The notes: generated by a model from the sequence alone, not told the origin. A stretch of 64,000 bases of DNA from CADEEN01 sp963783785 (GCA_963783785.1 CAWAOQ010000011.1:1-64000); one strand, 5' to 3'. Shown: positions 36,508-45,318, counted from the first letter of the stretch. Program-made: numbers and translations.

Positions 36508-37293
36508 TCAGAACATCTCGCCGCCGCGAGAGCGGCGGAGAATGTCGAGCACGGTGACGAGATCGCCGATCGGGATCTGCCCTGGGGCCGAGGCCGCCTC
36601 GCCGACCGCGTAGCTCAGGCAGGACCCGAACAGCCCACCGACCATCCGCGTCACCGAGCCGAGCGGCCCGACCGACATGCTGATCAGCGGGATGTGGGCC
36701 TTCTCGTCGGCGCGTGCCGTTGCAGCCAGCAGCGTGAGCACATCGGCACGGTCGCGCGGCATCACCGACACCATCGCGACATCGGCACCCTGACGCTCGG
36801 CTTCGAGGAAGCGGTCGACCAGGAAGTCGATGCCCGGCGTGTAGCCGAAGTTGTGGTACGAGAGGATGAGGTGCCGCTCGTTCGCGTGAGCGCTCTCGCG
36901 CACGCGCTGCACCAGGCGGGCGTCGTGCTCCAGCTCGAAGTCGACGAAGTCGACGAGCCGGCTGGCGCTGACCGCGGCGTAGAGCTCGACCACCTGCTCG
37001 TCGTCGATGGCGATCGGCTGCCCCCCTTCCTTGCTCGACCGGCAGGTGAAGACCAGCGGCAGCGTCCCGCAGGCTGCGCGCAGCGCCCGTGCCGTGTCGA
37101 GCACCGCAGCCGTGTCGGCGATGGCTTCGAAGTAATCGGCCCGCCACTCGACCAGGTCGGGCTTCTTCGCCAGGATGCCCGCGACCTCCGCCAGCAGGCG
37201 CTTCTTCGAGCGACCCACCAGCGGCGTGCCGATCAGAGGCGTCTCGCCGCCCTTCTTCTTGCCGCGGCGGCCGACCACCAGCTTGTGTTTCAT
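36508..37293 (-). CDS. type I AroD paralogue lacking the Schiff-base lysine
   Basis: 261 aa. Clearly homologous to the downstream AroD: EWRADYFEAI (Glu49), SYHNFGYTPG (His147), SMSVGPLGSVTRMVGGLFGS, APGQIPIGDL. The essential lysine is replaced by methionine: QGADVAMVSVMP (Met174, codon ATG; Lys would be AAG). N-terminus MKHKLVVGRRGKKKGGETPL is basic. Without the lysine the imine mechanism cannot run, so it may be inactive, act on another substrate, or reflect a single-base sequence error. Sits between the AroE-like and AroD genes. Confidence 0.85.
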   Translation of the reverse strand: MKHKLVVGRRGKKKGGETPLIGTPLVGRSKKRLLAEVAGILAKKPDLVEWRADYFEAIADTAAVLDTARALRAACGTLPLVFTCRSSKEGGQPIAIDDEQVVELYAAVSASRLVDFVDFELEHDARLVQRVRESAHANERHLILSYHNFGYTPGIDFLVDRFLEAERQGADVAMVSVMPRDRADVLTLLAATARADEKAHIPLISMSVGPLGSVTRMVGGLFGSCLSYAVGEAASAPGQIPIGDLVTVLDILRRSRGGEMF

Positions 37294-37361
37294 GTCATGC
37301 ACTCCGGTGCTCCTGCATTGTCGATTCGTCCGGTCGCAGCGACGCTCGTGAACCGGCGGGC

Positions 37362-38195
37362 TCAGTACGCGACCCGCGACACCGCCCGCAGTTCGTCGGG
37401 CGTGGTCGTGCCGAAGCCGAAGAACTCGAGGTAGGCGGGGATCATCTCGAACAGCATCTCGGTGCCCACCTGGATGCGGCAGCCGCGGTCGAGCGCCGCC
37501 TGCAGCAGCGGCGTGATCTCCTGCCGCATCACGACCTCGCCAACGAAGCTGTCTTTCGACAGCCGCGAGGCGTCGAAGGGCAGCGGGTCCCCTGCATTCA
37601 TCCCGAGCGGTGTCGCGTTCACCACCAGATCGTAGCCGGCCGGATCGTTGCTGCCGCTGCGCACGTCGATCTTCGGATAGTGCTGCCGCAGCCGCGCGAC
37701 CAAGCCCTCGGCCGACTCGGCCCGGGTGTCGAAGACCGTCATCCGCGCCGGGCCCTCGGCCGCCAGCGAGGCGGCGATCGCCGAGCCGACGCCGCCGGCG
37801 CCGACCACGAGGCACGACGCGCCATCCAGTCGCAAGCCCTTGCGCAGCACGCCTCGCACGAAGCCGGTGCCGTCGAACATGTCGCCGAGCAGGCGGCCGT
37901 CCGGTTGCAGCCGCAGTGCGTTGCAGGACGCGGCGATCTGCACCGCCGTGCTCGCCTCGTCGAGCAGTGCCACCGTCGTCACCTTGTGCGGCATCGTGAT
38001 CAGGGCGCCGTGGAAGTTGGTGAAGCGGCGGATCGCCGCCAGCGCCGCCGGGTAGTCCTGCGCCTTCACGCCCATCGGCACGACCACCGCATCGATGCCG
38101 CGGCTCTCGAACCAGGGGTTGTAGATCAGGGGCGCCTTGAACGCGTCGGTGGGGTAGCCGATGTGGGCGATGAGCCGGGTCTTGCCGCTGATCAT
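37362..38195 (-). CDS. AroE-like (quinate/shikimate dehydrogenase family) oxidoreductase
   Basis: 277 aa. N-terminal substrate domain and C-terminal NAD(P) Rossmann fold (SCLVVGAGGVGSAIAASLAA; VVNATPLGMNAGDPLP). Catalytic Lys71 in LITMPHKVTT and Asp108 in GDMFDGTGF are present. The substrate-carboxylate motif usually reading S-x-S-x-x-H-N is altered (GYPTDAFKAPLIYNPWF), and the usual Asn-Thr before the catalytic Asp is Met-Phe. This indicates a divergent AroE-like subfamily whose substrate may be quinate, shikimate or a related cyclitol acid, not the biosynthetic enzyme. Operon position supports catabolism. Confidence 0.85.
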   Translation of the reverse strand: MISGKTRLIAHIGYPTDAFKAPLIYNPWFESRGIDAVVVPMGVKAQDYPAALAAIRRFTNFHGALITMPHKVTTVALLDEASTAVQIAASCNALRLQPDGRLLGDMFDGTGFVRGVLRKGLRLDGASCLVVGAGGVGSAIAASLAAEGPARMTVFDTRAESAEGLVARLRQHYPKIDVRSGSNDPAGYDLVVNATPLGMNAGDPLPFDASRLSKDSFVGEVVMRQEITPLLQAALDRGCRIQVGTEMLFEMIPAYLEFFGFGTTTPDELRAVSRVAY

Positions 38196-38241
38196 GGAAA
38201 TCTCTGACCCAGGATGGCCGTGGCGCCGGTGCGCACGTCGC

Positions 38242-39069
38242 TCACGGCGCGGAGGGCCTGGGATGCGCCGCGAGGTAGGCCTTCAGCGTCTCCAGGCAGC
38301 GCGTCGCGTGCTCGGCGTAGCCCATCTCCTCGTGGCGCACCTTGTTGGGCAGCTCGATCGAGTAGACGCAGGGCGGGATGTTCTCGAGGATGCGGGCGAC
38401 GTCGATGCCGCCTTCGCCCACGTACAGGCGTGCCTCGCGCAAGATGCGGATCATCTCCTGCCGCTCGGTCGGGATCTCCGCCGGCGCGTCGCACAGGTGC
38501 GCGAAGTGGAACCACTCGCGCGGCAAGGTGCGCAGCTCGGCGGGATCGTCGCCCGCGCGGTGGATGTGGTGCATGTCGATCATCAGGCCGGCATTGCTGC
38601 GCTGGATCGTCGTCAGCACGTCCACCGCCTGCGCGAGGTTGCGCACCGCCGCGATCGGCACGTACTCCAGGTCCACCGTCAGGCCCAGCGGCTTGGCGAG
38701 GTCGCAGAGTTCGGCGAACTTCTCGATGTAGTAGTCGCGCTCGCCGCTCCAGATCGAAGACAGCACGGCCCGCGCGCCAAGCTCCGCGGCCACCTCCATC
38801 GCCGGCAGGTAGCTCTTCGGGTCGACGCCCTCGAAGATGCGCGCCAGTTCGATGTCGTGCACGCGCACGCCGGTGGCGGCCAGCGCCCGCTTGGTCTGCT
38901 TCAGCATCTCGCGGTTCTCGGCGAGCGCGTAGTTCGGCTCGCCCGGCAGGCCCATGTAGATGGGCCGGATGCTGACGTAGTCGTAGCCTGCGCGCGCCGC
39001 GATGTAGGTCATCTCCGGCGGCGCGCAGCCCAGCACGGTCAGGTGGGCCAGCGAGAATTCCTGGGCCAT
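38242..39069 (-). CDS. xylose-isomerase-like TIM-barrel protein
   Basis: 275 aa AP-endonuclease-2 fold: HLTVLGCAPPEMTYIAARAG, AVLSSIWSGERDYYIEKFAE, LTVDLEYVPIAAVRNLAQAV, LMIDMHHIHRAGDDPAEL, YVGEGGIDVARILENIPPCV and YSIELPN. Glu, Asp/His, His and Glu metal-ligand positions are occupied, so it is likely an active divalent-metal isomerase, epimerase or dehydratase. Substrate unknown. A paralogue lies at 47408-48226. Fifteen bases downstream of the ThDP enzyme gene. Confidence 0.83.
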   Translation of the reverse strand: MAQEFSLAHLTVLGCAPPEMTYIAARAGYDYVSIRPIYMGLPGEPNYALAENREMLKQTKRALAATGVRVHDIELARIFEGVDPKSYLPAMEVAAELGARAVLSSIWSGERDYYIEKFAELCDLAKPLGLTVDLEYVPIAAVRNLAQAVDVLTTIQRSNAGLMIDMHHIHRAGDDPAELRTLPREWFHFAHLCDAPAEIPTERQEMIRILREARLYVGEGGIDVARILENIPPCVYSIELPNKVRHEEMGYAEHATRCLETLKAYLAAHPRPSAP

Positions 39070-39084
39070 GGCTGTCGTTCCCGT

Positions 39085-40854
39085 TCAGTTGCCGGTCGAA
39101 ACGTGGTGGACCTTCTTGCCCGGTGAGTAGATGTCCATGATGTTCCAGTGGCCCGCCGTGGGCACGGGCTCGTTCTTCATGAAGACGTCGATCACGACGG
39201 GGCGCTTGGACTTGATGGCCTTCTCCAGCGCCGGCTTCAGCTCCGCGGCGGAGGCGACCTTCACGCCGTCGATGCCGTAGGCGCGGGCGATCGCCGCGTA
39301 ATCGGGCGACCAGGTCTTGCCGTTCTTCTCGAACACCGTCGCGAAGGTCGTGCCGAAGTGCGCCAGCTCGAGGCCGGCGATGGTGCCGAACGCGTGGTTG
39401 TTCATGATGACCCAGATCACCGCGATGTCTTCCTCGAACGCGGTGGCCAGCGCTGCCGGGTTCTGGCCGAAGCCGCCGTCGCCGATCAACGCCACGACGA
39501 CCTTGTCCGGCCGGGCCACCTTCGCGCCCAGCGCGGCCGGCGCGCCGAAGCCCATCGTCGCGAAGCCGCCGGGGGTGAAGACGCTGCCGGGGGTGTAGAC
39601 CGGGAACTGCTGGGCCATGCCGTTCTTGTTCCAGCCGACGTCGGTGCAGAGCAGCGCGTCACGCGGCATGACGGCGCGCAGGTCGGCAAGAATGCGCTCG
39701 GGCCGCATCGGCCAGGCGCTGCTCTCCATCGCCTTCCTGTTGCCGGCGACGAACTTCTTGCGATTGGCCGCCATCTCGGCGACGAGCTTGGGCCGCTGCA
39801 CGCCCTTCGGCGCGAGCTTGCGGGCAACCCGGTTCAGCACCCGCAGCGCGCCCTTGAGATCCGCCACGGCGCCGATCGCGACCGGGAAGTTGCGGCCGAT
39901 CTCGGCCGGATCGATGTCGATGTGGATCAGCTTCGTCGGCGGCATGCGGAAGGTGTACTTCTCCTCCCACGAGCTGCAGTCGGCCTCGGAGAAGCGGGTG
40001 CCGAGCCCGAGGATCCAGTCGGCACCCTTGCACTTGTCGTTGATGAACTTGGTGCCCCAGAACCCGGTCATGCCCAGGATCAGCGGATGGTCGTCGGGCA
40101 GCGCGCCCTTGCCCATCAGCGTGTGCGCGACCGGCAGCGACAGATGCTCGGCCAGCTCGCGCATCTCGGTCGCGGCATCGGCCAGCAGAATGCCGCCGCC
40201 GACGTACATCAGCGGCGTCTTCGCGGCGAGCAGCGCACGGATGATCTCCTCGGCCGTCTCGTCGTCGAGCGAAGGCTTGTGCAGCGTCTTGGTGTTGGCG
40301 AGCGTGCGCTTCCACAGCGCGACATCGATCTCCGCGGAGAAGATGTCCATCGGCACGTCGACCAGCACCGGGCCCGGGCGGCCGCTCTCGGCAAGCGTGA
40401 ACGCCTTCTCGAGGATCTCGGGCAGCAGGTGCGGCGAATCGACGCGCCACGCCCGTTTCACGAACGGCCGGTAGATCTCGTACTGCGACGCGTCGGCGTG
40501 CAGGTTCACTTCCTGGTGCGGGTGCTTGCCGTAGTAGTGCGTCGGCACGTCGCCGGCGATCACCACCATCGGGATCGAGTCGAGCGCGGCGTTGGCCACG
40601 CCGGTCGCGGCGTTGGTGAGGCCGGGCGAGAGGTGCGACAGCAGGACGGAGGCCTTGTTGGTCGCCCGCGCATAGCCGTCGGCCGCGTGCGCGGCGATCT
40701 GCTCGTGCCGGGTGTTGATGAACTTGATCTGCTTGCTCTTGGACAACGCCGCCAGCACGGCGATGTTGGTGTGGCCGCACAGGCCGAACACGTGCCGTAC
40801 GCCGCGGGCCTCCAGGTACTTGACGAGCTGGCGGGCAATCTGGTCCTTCTTCAT
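39085..40854 (-). CDS. thiamine-diphosphate enzyme, acetolactate-synthase-like, unknown substrate
   Basis: 589 aa. Three-domain ThDP fold: PYR domain with catalytic Glu51 in NTRHEQIAAHAADGYA; central domain; PP domain with the ThDP/Mg motif GDGGFGQNPAALATAFEEDI ... NN. Not the biosynthetic IlvB (no small subunit gene) and not clearly glyoxylate carboligase, sulfoacetaldehyde acetyltransferase or IolD. Encoded between an acylating aldehyde dehydrogenase and a TIM-barrel isomerase with spacers of 19 and 15 bp, so it probably decarboxylates or ligates a 2-oxo acid to an aldehyde that the dehydrogenase then converts to an acyl-CoA (inference). Confidence 0.85.
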   Translation of the reverse strand: MKKDQIARQLVKYLEARGVRHVFGLCGHTNIAVLAALSKSKQIKFINTRHEQIAAHAADGYARATNKASVLLSHLSPGLTNAATGVANAALDSIPMVVIAGDVPTHYYGKHPHQEVNLHADASQYEIYRPFVKRAWRVDSPHLLPEILEKAFTLAESGRPGPVLVDVPMDIFSAEIDVALWKRTLANTKTLHKPSLDDETAEEIIRALLAAKTPLMYVGGGILLADAATEMRELAEHLSLPVAHTLMGKGALPDDHPLILGMTGFWGTKFINDKCKGADWILGLGTRFSEADCSSWEEKYTFRMPPTKLIHIDIDPAEIGRNFPVAIGAVADLKGALRVLNRVARKLAPKGVQRPKLVAEMAANRKKFVAGNRKAMESSAWPMRPERILADLRAVMPRDALLCTDVGWNKNGMAQQFPVYTPGSVFTPGGFATMGFGAPAALGAKVARPDKVVVALIGDGGFGQNPAALATAFEEDIAVIWVIMNNHAFGTIAGLELAHFGTTFATVFEKNGKTWSPDYAAIARAYGIDGVKVASAAELKPALEKAIKSKRPVVIDVFMKNEPVPTAGHWNIMDIYSPGKKVHHVSTGN

Positions 40855-40873
40855 CGGGATGCTCCTCGGATCT

Positions 40874-42322
40874 TCAAGTCGTGATGGTCTCGACCTCGGC
40901 TTCCAGCGCCGGGTCGTAGAACGGCCCGAACAGCTCCTCGTCGGAGGGCTTGTCCTCCTTGATCGGCACCGACACCCAGGTCGTGTTCAGGTAGTGCTTC
41001 AGGTTCACGTTCTCGGAGATGATGTTGCCGCCCCAGGTGCCGCAGCCCAGGCTGGAGGTCATCGGCATGCCGTTGTTGAAGGCGCCGGCGTTGGCCTTGG
41101 ACTGGGGCTGGCGCACCATGATCCGCGACACCGGCGCCGCCAGGCCGAGGCGGTGGATGTGGTCCGCGTCGAACGAGTAGATGCCGCAGGAGTGGCCCTT
41201 GCCGCCGACCTCGTAGATGGCGCGCATCATCTCCAGCGCCTGATCGAAGCCCTGGTACTTGTACAGCGCCAGCAGGGTGGTGAGCTTCTCGCCGGAGAAG
41301 TGGTGCTCCTTGCCGATGCCGTCGCCGTGCACCATGATGAACTTGCGATCGGCCGGGATCTCGAAGCCGGCGATCTTCGCCAGTTGCTGCGGAGCGATGG
41401 CGACCGTGGAGGCCGTGCGATGGCGCTCGTCGTCCCACATCGCCTTGCGCAGCAGTTCCTTCTCGGCCGGCGAGGCGAGGTGTCCGCCTTCCTTCTGCAG
41501 CTGGGCCACCAGCTTGTCGAAGATCGAGGCCTCGATGATCAGGTTGCCGTCGGCCGAGCAGCCCGAGCCGAAGTCCGAGGTCTTCGACAGCCGCGTGTTG
41601 CGCGCCGCTTCCTCGATGTCGGCGGTCTCGTCGATGATCATCGTCGAGTTGCCGGCGCCCACGCCGTAGGCGGGCGTGCCCGAGCTGTAGGCTGCGCGCA
41701 CCATCGGCTGGCCGCCGGTGGCGATGATCAGGTCGGCGCGCGCCATCAGCGCCTGCGACATCGGGATGTTGACCTTGGTCAGGCACTGCAGGATGTCGGC
41801 CGGCGCGCCTTCGCGCTCGAGCGCCTCGCGCATCAGCCGCACCGTTTCGTACGAAGTCTTCTTCGAGCGCGGGTGCGGCGAGAAGATGACCACGTCGCGC
41901 GCCTTGATGGCGTAGATCGCGTTGCCGGCCGGCGTCAGGTCGGGGTTGGTCGTCGGCACGATGCAGGCGATGATGCCGGCGGGCTTGCCGTACTTGACGA
42001 TGCCCTTCTCGGGGATCTCCTCGATGATGCCCACGCTCTTCTGGCGCAGCGCATCGCGCAGCACGCCGCGGATCTTCATGCGCTTGCCCATGCGGCTGAC
42101 CGCGTCGCCCAGCCCCGACTCCTGGATACCCATGTCGACGAGCCGCGTGAAGGTCTGCTTGTTCGCGACGGCCCACGCCACCGCCTGGCACAAGCGGTCG
42201 ACCCGCGCCTGGTCATACGTCTCGATGATGGCCAGCGCCTTGCGGGCACGCTCGAAGGCCTGGTCGAGTTCGGCGCGCTGTTCGTCGGTGATCGGACTCT
42301 TCACCTGTTCGGGGGCAGTCAT
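40874..42322 (-). CDS. acylating (CoA-dependent) aldehyde dehydrogenase
   Basis: 482 aa from ATG 42322. ALDH fold of the EutE/AdhE/SauS class: IIACIVPTTNPDLTPAGNAI, ATGGQPMVRAAYSSGTPAYG, catalytic Cys255 in SDFGSGCSADGNLI, GKGHSCGIYSFDADHIHRLG, SSLGCGTWGGNIISENV. The general-base Glu of hydrolytic ALDHs is absent, as expected for CoA-acylating enzymes. The closest named type by memory is sulfoacetaldehyde dehydrogenase (SauS), but no sulfonate genes are present. First gene of an eight-gene leftward operon and preceded by the element shared with the TRAP operon. A degraded copy of this gene's two ends occurs at 51404-51520. Confidence 0.88.
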   Translation of the reverse strand: MTAPEQVKSPITDEQRAELDQAFERARKALAIIETYDQARVDRLCQAVAWAVANKQTFTRLVDMGIQESGLGDAVSRMGKRMKIRGVLRDALRQKSVGIIEEIPEKGIVKYGKPAGIIACIVPTTNPDLTPAGNAIYAIKARDVVIFSPHPRSKKTSYETVRLMREALEREGAPADILQCLTKVNIPMSQALMARADLIIATGGQPMVRAAYSSGTPAYGVGAGNSTMIIDETADIEEAARNTRLSKTSDFGSGCSADGNLIIEASIFDKLVAQLQKEGGHLASPAEKELLRKAMWDDERHRTASTVAIAPQQLAKIAGFEIPADRKFIMVHGDGIGKEHHFSGEKLTTLLALYKYQGFDQALEMMRAIYEVGGKGHSCGIYSFDADHIHRLGLAAPVSRIMVRQPQSKANAGAFNNGMPMTSSLGCGTWGGNIISENVNLKHYLNTTWVSVPIKEDKPSDEELFGPFYDPALEAEVETITT

Positions 42323-42364
42323 GGTCTCTTGTCTCCAGTCGGGATCGGAAAGATAGACCTCGCC

Positions 42365-42416
42365 GGACATTTCGTCCATGCCATCGAGGCAATACGCTAC
42401 ATTTCCAGGCGCAATG
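42365..42416 (-). promoter_or_regulatory. LysR-site/promoter element, left copy
   Basis: Read on the minus strand this begins CATTGCGCCTGGAAATGTAG, continues CGTATTGC and ends GGACGAAATGTCC, 42 bases before the aldehyde dehydrogenase ATG. It matches 43363-43415 on the plus strand over its whole length with one length difference of a base. The lysR start codon (42414-42416) lies inside its far end, so a bound regulator would also cover its own start. Confidence 0.7.
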
Positions 42417-43335
42417 AACGTGGCGCCGCACCCCGAGTTCGACGAGGAACTGCTCGACGTCCGGCAGTTGCGCATGTTCGAGCTGATCTACGACACGCGC
42501 AGCGTGACGCGTGCGGCCGAGCAGATGGGCCAGAAGCAGCCCACCGTCAGCATCTGGCTGAGCAAGCTGCGCAGCCAGCTCAACGACCCGCTGTTCGTGC
42601 GCACCTCCAACGGCATGCAGCCGACGCCGCGCGCCGACACGCTGATCGTGACGGCGCGCGAGGTGCTGAAGTCCCTGCGCGAGATCACCAGCACGCGCCA
42701 AGTGTTCGACCCCGCCACGGCGACACGACAGTTCCGCATCTGCATGGCCGACTCGAGCCACCTGTGCCTGATGCCGCAGCTGCTGGCGCACGTGCGCGCC
42801 GTGGCGCCGAAGGTCAGGCTCGTGGCCGCCGCGCATCGACGCACAGACGGCCCGTGCACTGGAGTCGGGCGAGGCCGACCTCGCGCTCGGCTTCGTGCCC
42901 TGGCTGGAGTCGGGCTTCTACCAGCAGAGGCTGTTTCCGCAGGACTGGGTCTGCCTGGTCAACGCAAAGCACCCGCGCGTCCGCGACACCCTGACGCTGG
43001 ACGCCTACAAGAAAGAGGACCACGTCGCCGTGACCGGCGGCACCGGGGCGCAATTGCTCGAAGACGCGATGGCGCGCCACCGCGTGCGCCGCCACGTGGT
43101 GTTGGAACTGCCGGGCTTCCTGGGCCTGTCGGGCATCGTCTCGGCGACCGACCTGATCGCCACGCTGCCGCGCCAGATCGGCGAGACGCTGGCGGGTCTG
43201 GCCGGCGTCAAGGTCCTGGAGTGTCCGCTGCGGGTGCCCTCGGTGGACATCCAGCAGCACTGGCACGCGCGCTACCACCACGACCCGGGGAACCAGTGGC
43301 TGCGCGGCGTGGTGGCGAAGGTCTTTGTGCGGTGA
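42414..43335 (+). CDS. LysR-family regulator, one frameshift
   Basis: 306 aa after removing one extra base near 42833. N-terminal winged helix LLDVRQLRMFELIYDTRSVT, RAAEQMGQKQPTVSIWLSKL, LNDPLFVRTSNGMQPTPRAD. Effector domain spans the shift: FRICMADSSHLCLMPQLLAH, then in the next frame IDAQTARALESGEADLALGF, YQQRLFPQDWVCLVNAKHPR, VSATDLIATLPRQIGE. Located between two outward-facing operons whose promoters share a ~52-bp element; it is the obvious regulator of both. The effector is probably a pathway metabolite. Confidence 0.9.
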
Positions 43336-43362
43336 CGTGGCCTCCGGCATGCATGGCACCTG

Positions 43363-43415
43363 CATTGCGCCTGCCAATGTTGCGTATTGCTGCCCATGGG
43401 ATGGACATAATGTCC
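43363..43415 (+). promoter_or_regulatory. LysR-site/promoter element, right copy
   Basis: CATTGCGCCTGCCAATGTTG, then CGTATTGC, ending GGACATAATGTCC (43403-43415, a perfect palindrome around one base). Mirror image of 42365-42416 and oriented toward the TRAP operon whose first ATG is at 43694, leaving a leader of about 280 bases. Conserved spacing between the CATTGCGCC end and the GGAC..ATGTCC end suggests regulator site plus promoter. Confidence 0.7.
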
Positions 43416-43693
43416 TGTCCCGTCTAGCCTCCGTGCAAAGTCACGGCTGCGTGACTGACACACGCGACGACGGCCGAAGGAGACAAGTTGGGCAACGCTC
43501 TTCCCTGGAACGAGGCTCGGCCGTGCGCCAGGCTGTGCCCGGCCGCGCCACCGCGGCTGTTCCTGGCCGGCGCCCTCGCTCGCCGTCAGCTCCGTATCCG
43601 TCCTGTCGCTTGGTGGGACGCCGTACCCCGTCGCCGACACCGCACCCGGGCTCGTGCAGCAGCCCGTTTCTCTCACTTGACAAAGGAACCACC
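43416..43693 (+). other. long leader of TRAP operon with palindrome
   Basis: No gene. AGTCACG-GCTG-CGTGACT (43439-43456) is a perfect 7-bp inverted repeat, either an operator or a short 5' leader hairpin. No riboswitch class recognised. A usable ribosome site (AAAGGAACC) precedes the ATG at 43694. Confidence 0.4.
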
Positions 43694-44683
43694 ATGAACT
43701 TCAGGATTGACCGCCGTTCGGCGCTGATGACCAGTGCCGCCCTTGCCGCGTCGGCCATGATGCCGGCCTGGGCGCAAGACAAGCCGACGCTTCGCTTTGC
43801 TGCCGTCTTTTCGGACAAGGACATCCGCGCCGACATGATGCGGATGCTCGCCAAGGACGTCGAGGGCGACTTCAAGATCGAGCCGTTCCTCGGCGGGACG
43901 CTGTTCAAGCAGGGGACCGAACTCGTGGCGCTGCAACGCGACAACCTCGAGCTGGGCAACGTCGGGCCGCAGGACATCAGCAAGCAGCTGCCAGCCTGGT
44001 CGGTGCTGACGTCGGCCTACACCTTCCGCGACGCCAACCACGTGCTGGCGTTCTTCGCGAGCGATCTCGGCGCGGAGATGAAGAAGCAGGCCGAGGACCA
44101 GCTCAAGATCAAGATCCTCGGGCCGACGTTCTACGGCACGCGCCAGGTCGGCCTCAAGACCAAGAAGAAGATCACCACGCCGGCCGACCTGGCGGGGATC
44201 AAGCTGCGCATGCCGCCCGGGGACGCCTGGCAACTGCTGGGGCGGTCGCTCGGGGCGAACCCGACGCCGATGGCCTACGCGGAGACCTACACCGGGCTGC
44301 AGACCGGGGCGATCGACGGCCAGGACAACCCGCTGCCCAACGTGCAGAACATGAAGTTCTACGAGGTGATGTCGCAGATCGTGCTGACCTCGCACCTGGT
44401 CGCCTTCGACGTGCTGTGCATGAACCTCAAGTCCTGGAACGCCATGAGCCCCGCCAAGCAGAAGAGCTTCCAGGCCGCGGTGGACAAGGCGCTCGGCTGG
44501 AGCGTCAAGGAGCACCTGAAGCGCGAGGCGGAACTCGTCGACGGCTTCAAGAAGCAGGGCCTCGAGATCAACACGCCGGACATCGCCGCGTTCCGCGCCT
44601 ATGCGCAGAAGGTCTACCTGGCTTCCGACGAGGCGAAGTCCTGGGCGCCTGGCATCCTCGACAAGATCCTCGCGGTCAAGTAG
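43694..44683 (+). CDS. dctP: TRAP transporter solute-binding protein (DctP family)
   Basis: 329 aa; twin-arginine-like/Sec signal FRIDRRSALMTSAALAASAM + MPAWA. DctP fold: LGNVGPQDISKQLPAWSVLT, ITTPADLAGIKLRMPPGDAW, the conserved Arg in KLRMP that binds a substrate carboxylate, and ETYTGLQTGAIDGQDNPLPN. Periplasmic receptor for an organic acid. First gene of the right-hand LysR-linked operon, so its ligand is probably the substrate of the 32.7-42.3 kb enzymes. Confidence 0.93.
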   Translation: MNFRIDRRSALMTSAALAASAMMPAWAQDKPTLRFAAVFSDKDIRADMMRMLAKDVEGDFKIEPFLGGTLFKQGTELVALQRDNLELGNVGPQDISKQLPAWSVLTSAYTFRDANHVLAFFASDLGAEMKKQAEDQLKIKILGPTFYGTRQVGLKTKKKITTPADLAGIKLRMPPGDAWQLLGRSLGANPTPMAYAETYTGLQTGAIDGQDNPLPNVQNMKFYEVMSQIVLTSHLVAFDVLCMNLKSWNAMSPAKQKSFQAAVDKALGWSVKEHLKREAELVDGFKKQGLEINTPDIAAFRAYAQKVYLASDEAKSWAPGILDKILAVK

Positions 44684-44799
44684 CCGGGACAGCAGCAAGC
44701 CCGTGGGCCCCTGGAGTGGCCCACGGTCCGCCCGGCCGCAGGCGCCTGCCGTGCGGCAGCGCGCCGGGCGTGTCGTGCGATAAGGAGGAGGAGTCGACC

Positions 44800-45318
44800 A
44801 TGCATCCGACCGTGAGAAGTGCCGTCGACTGGATTCGACGGCGCGCCGAGAACGTCGTGTCCCTCCTGCTGGGGATCATGTTCGTCGCCTTCATCGTCCA
44901 GATCGTCTTTCGCTACTTCTTCAATTTCCCCGTCGGCTGGTCCTCGGAGCTGTCGGTGATCACCTGGCTCTACATGGTGCTGCTGGGGTCGGCGTTCTGG
45001 CTGAAGGAAAGCGAGGAGATCCGCTTCGACCTCGTCTCGAACTCGGTCGGCCCCCGCGCTCGGCGGGTCATCGGAATCCTCGTCGCGAGCGCGACGGTCG
45101 TGCTGTTCGCGATGTCGCTGCCGGCGACGGTCAAGTACGTCGCGTTCATGAAGGTCGAGAGCTCGTCGTACCTGAAGATCCGCCTCGACATCCTGTACTC
45201 GGTCTACGTCGTCTTCGTGGTGGCGGTCATCGTCCGCTACGCGTGGGCGGTGTGGACTGCGCTTCGTGGCGAGGCCATCGAGGAAGTCGACATCACGCAG
45301 AAGGGCTACGGCCTATGA
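44800..45318 (+). CDS. dctQ: TRAP transporter small membrane subunit (DctQ)
   Basis: 172 aa, four TM helices (VVSLLLGIMFVAFIVQIVFR, FPVGWSSELSVITWLYMVLL, GILVASATVVLFAMSLPATV, YSVYVVFVVAVIVRYAW). Strong SD AAGGAGGAGGAG before ATG 44800. The final codons overlap the start of dctM by four bases. Confidence 0.92.
   Translation: MHPTVRSAVDWIRRRAENVVSLLLGIMFVAFIVQIVFRYFFNFPVGWSSELSVITWLYMVLLGSAFWLKESEEIRFDLVSNSVGPRARRVIGILVASATVVLFAMSLPATVKYVAFMKVESSSYLKIRLDILYSVYVVFVVAVIVRYAWAVWTALRGEAIEEVDITQKGYGL

Noticed and set aside
39148..40884. Plus-strand open frame of 578 codons
   Set aside because: Antisense of the ThDP enzyme gene; Arg/His-rich with no domain.
40874..42322. Sulfoacetaldehyde dehydrogenase (SauS) with the ThDP gene as sulfoacetaldehyde acetyltransferase
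   Set aside because: The ALDH class fits, but the ThDP protein lacks the expected acetyltransferase N-terminus and no sulfonate transporter, ligase or phosphotransacetylase genes are present.
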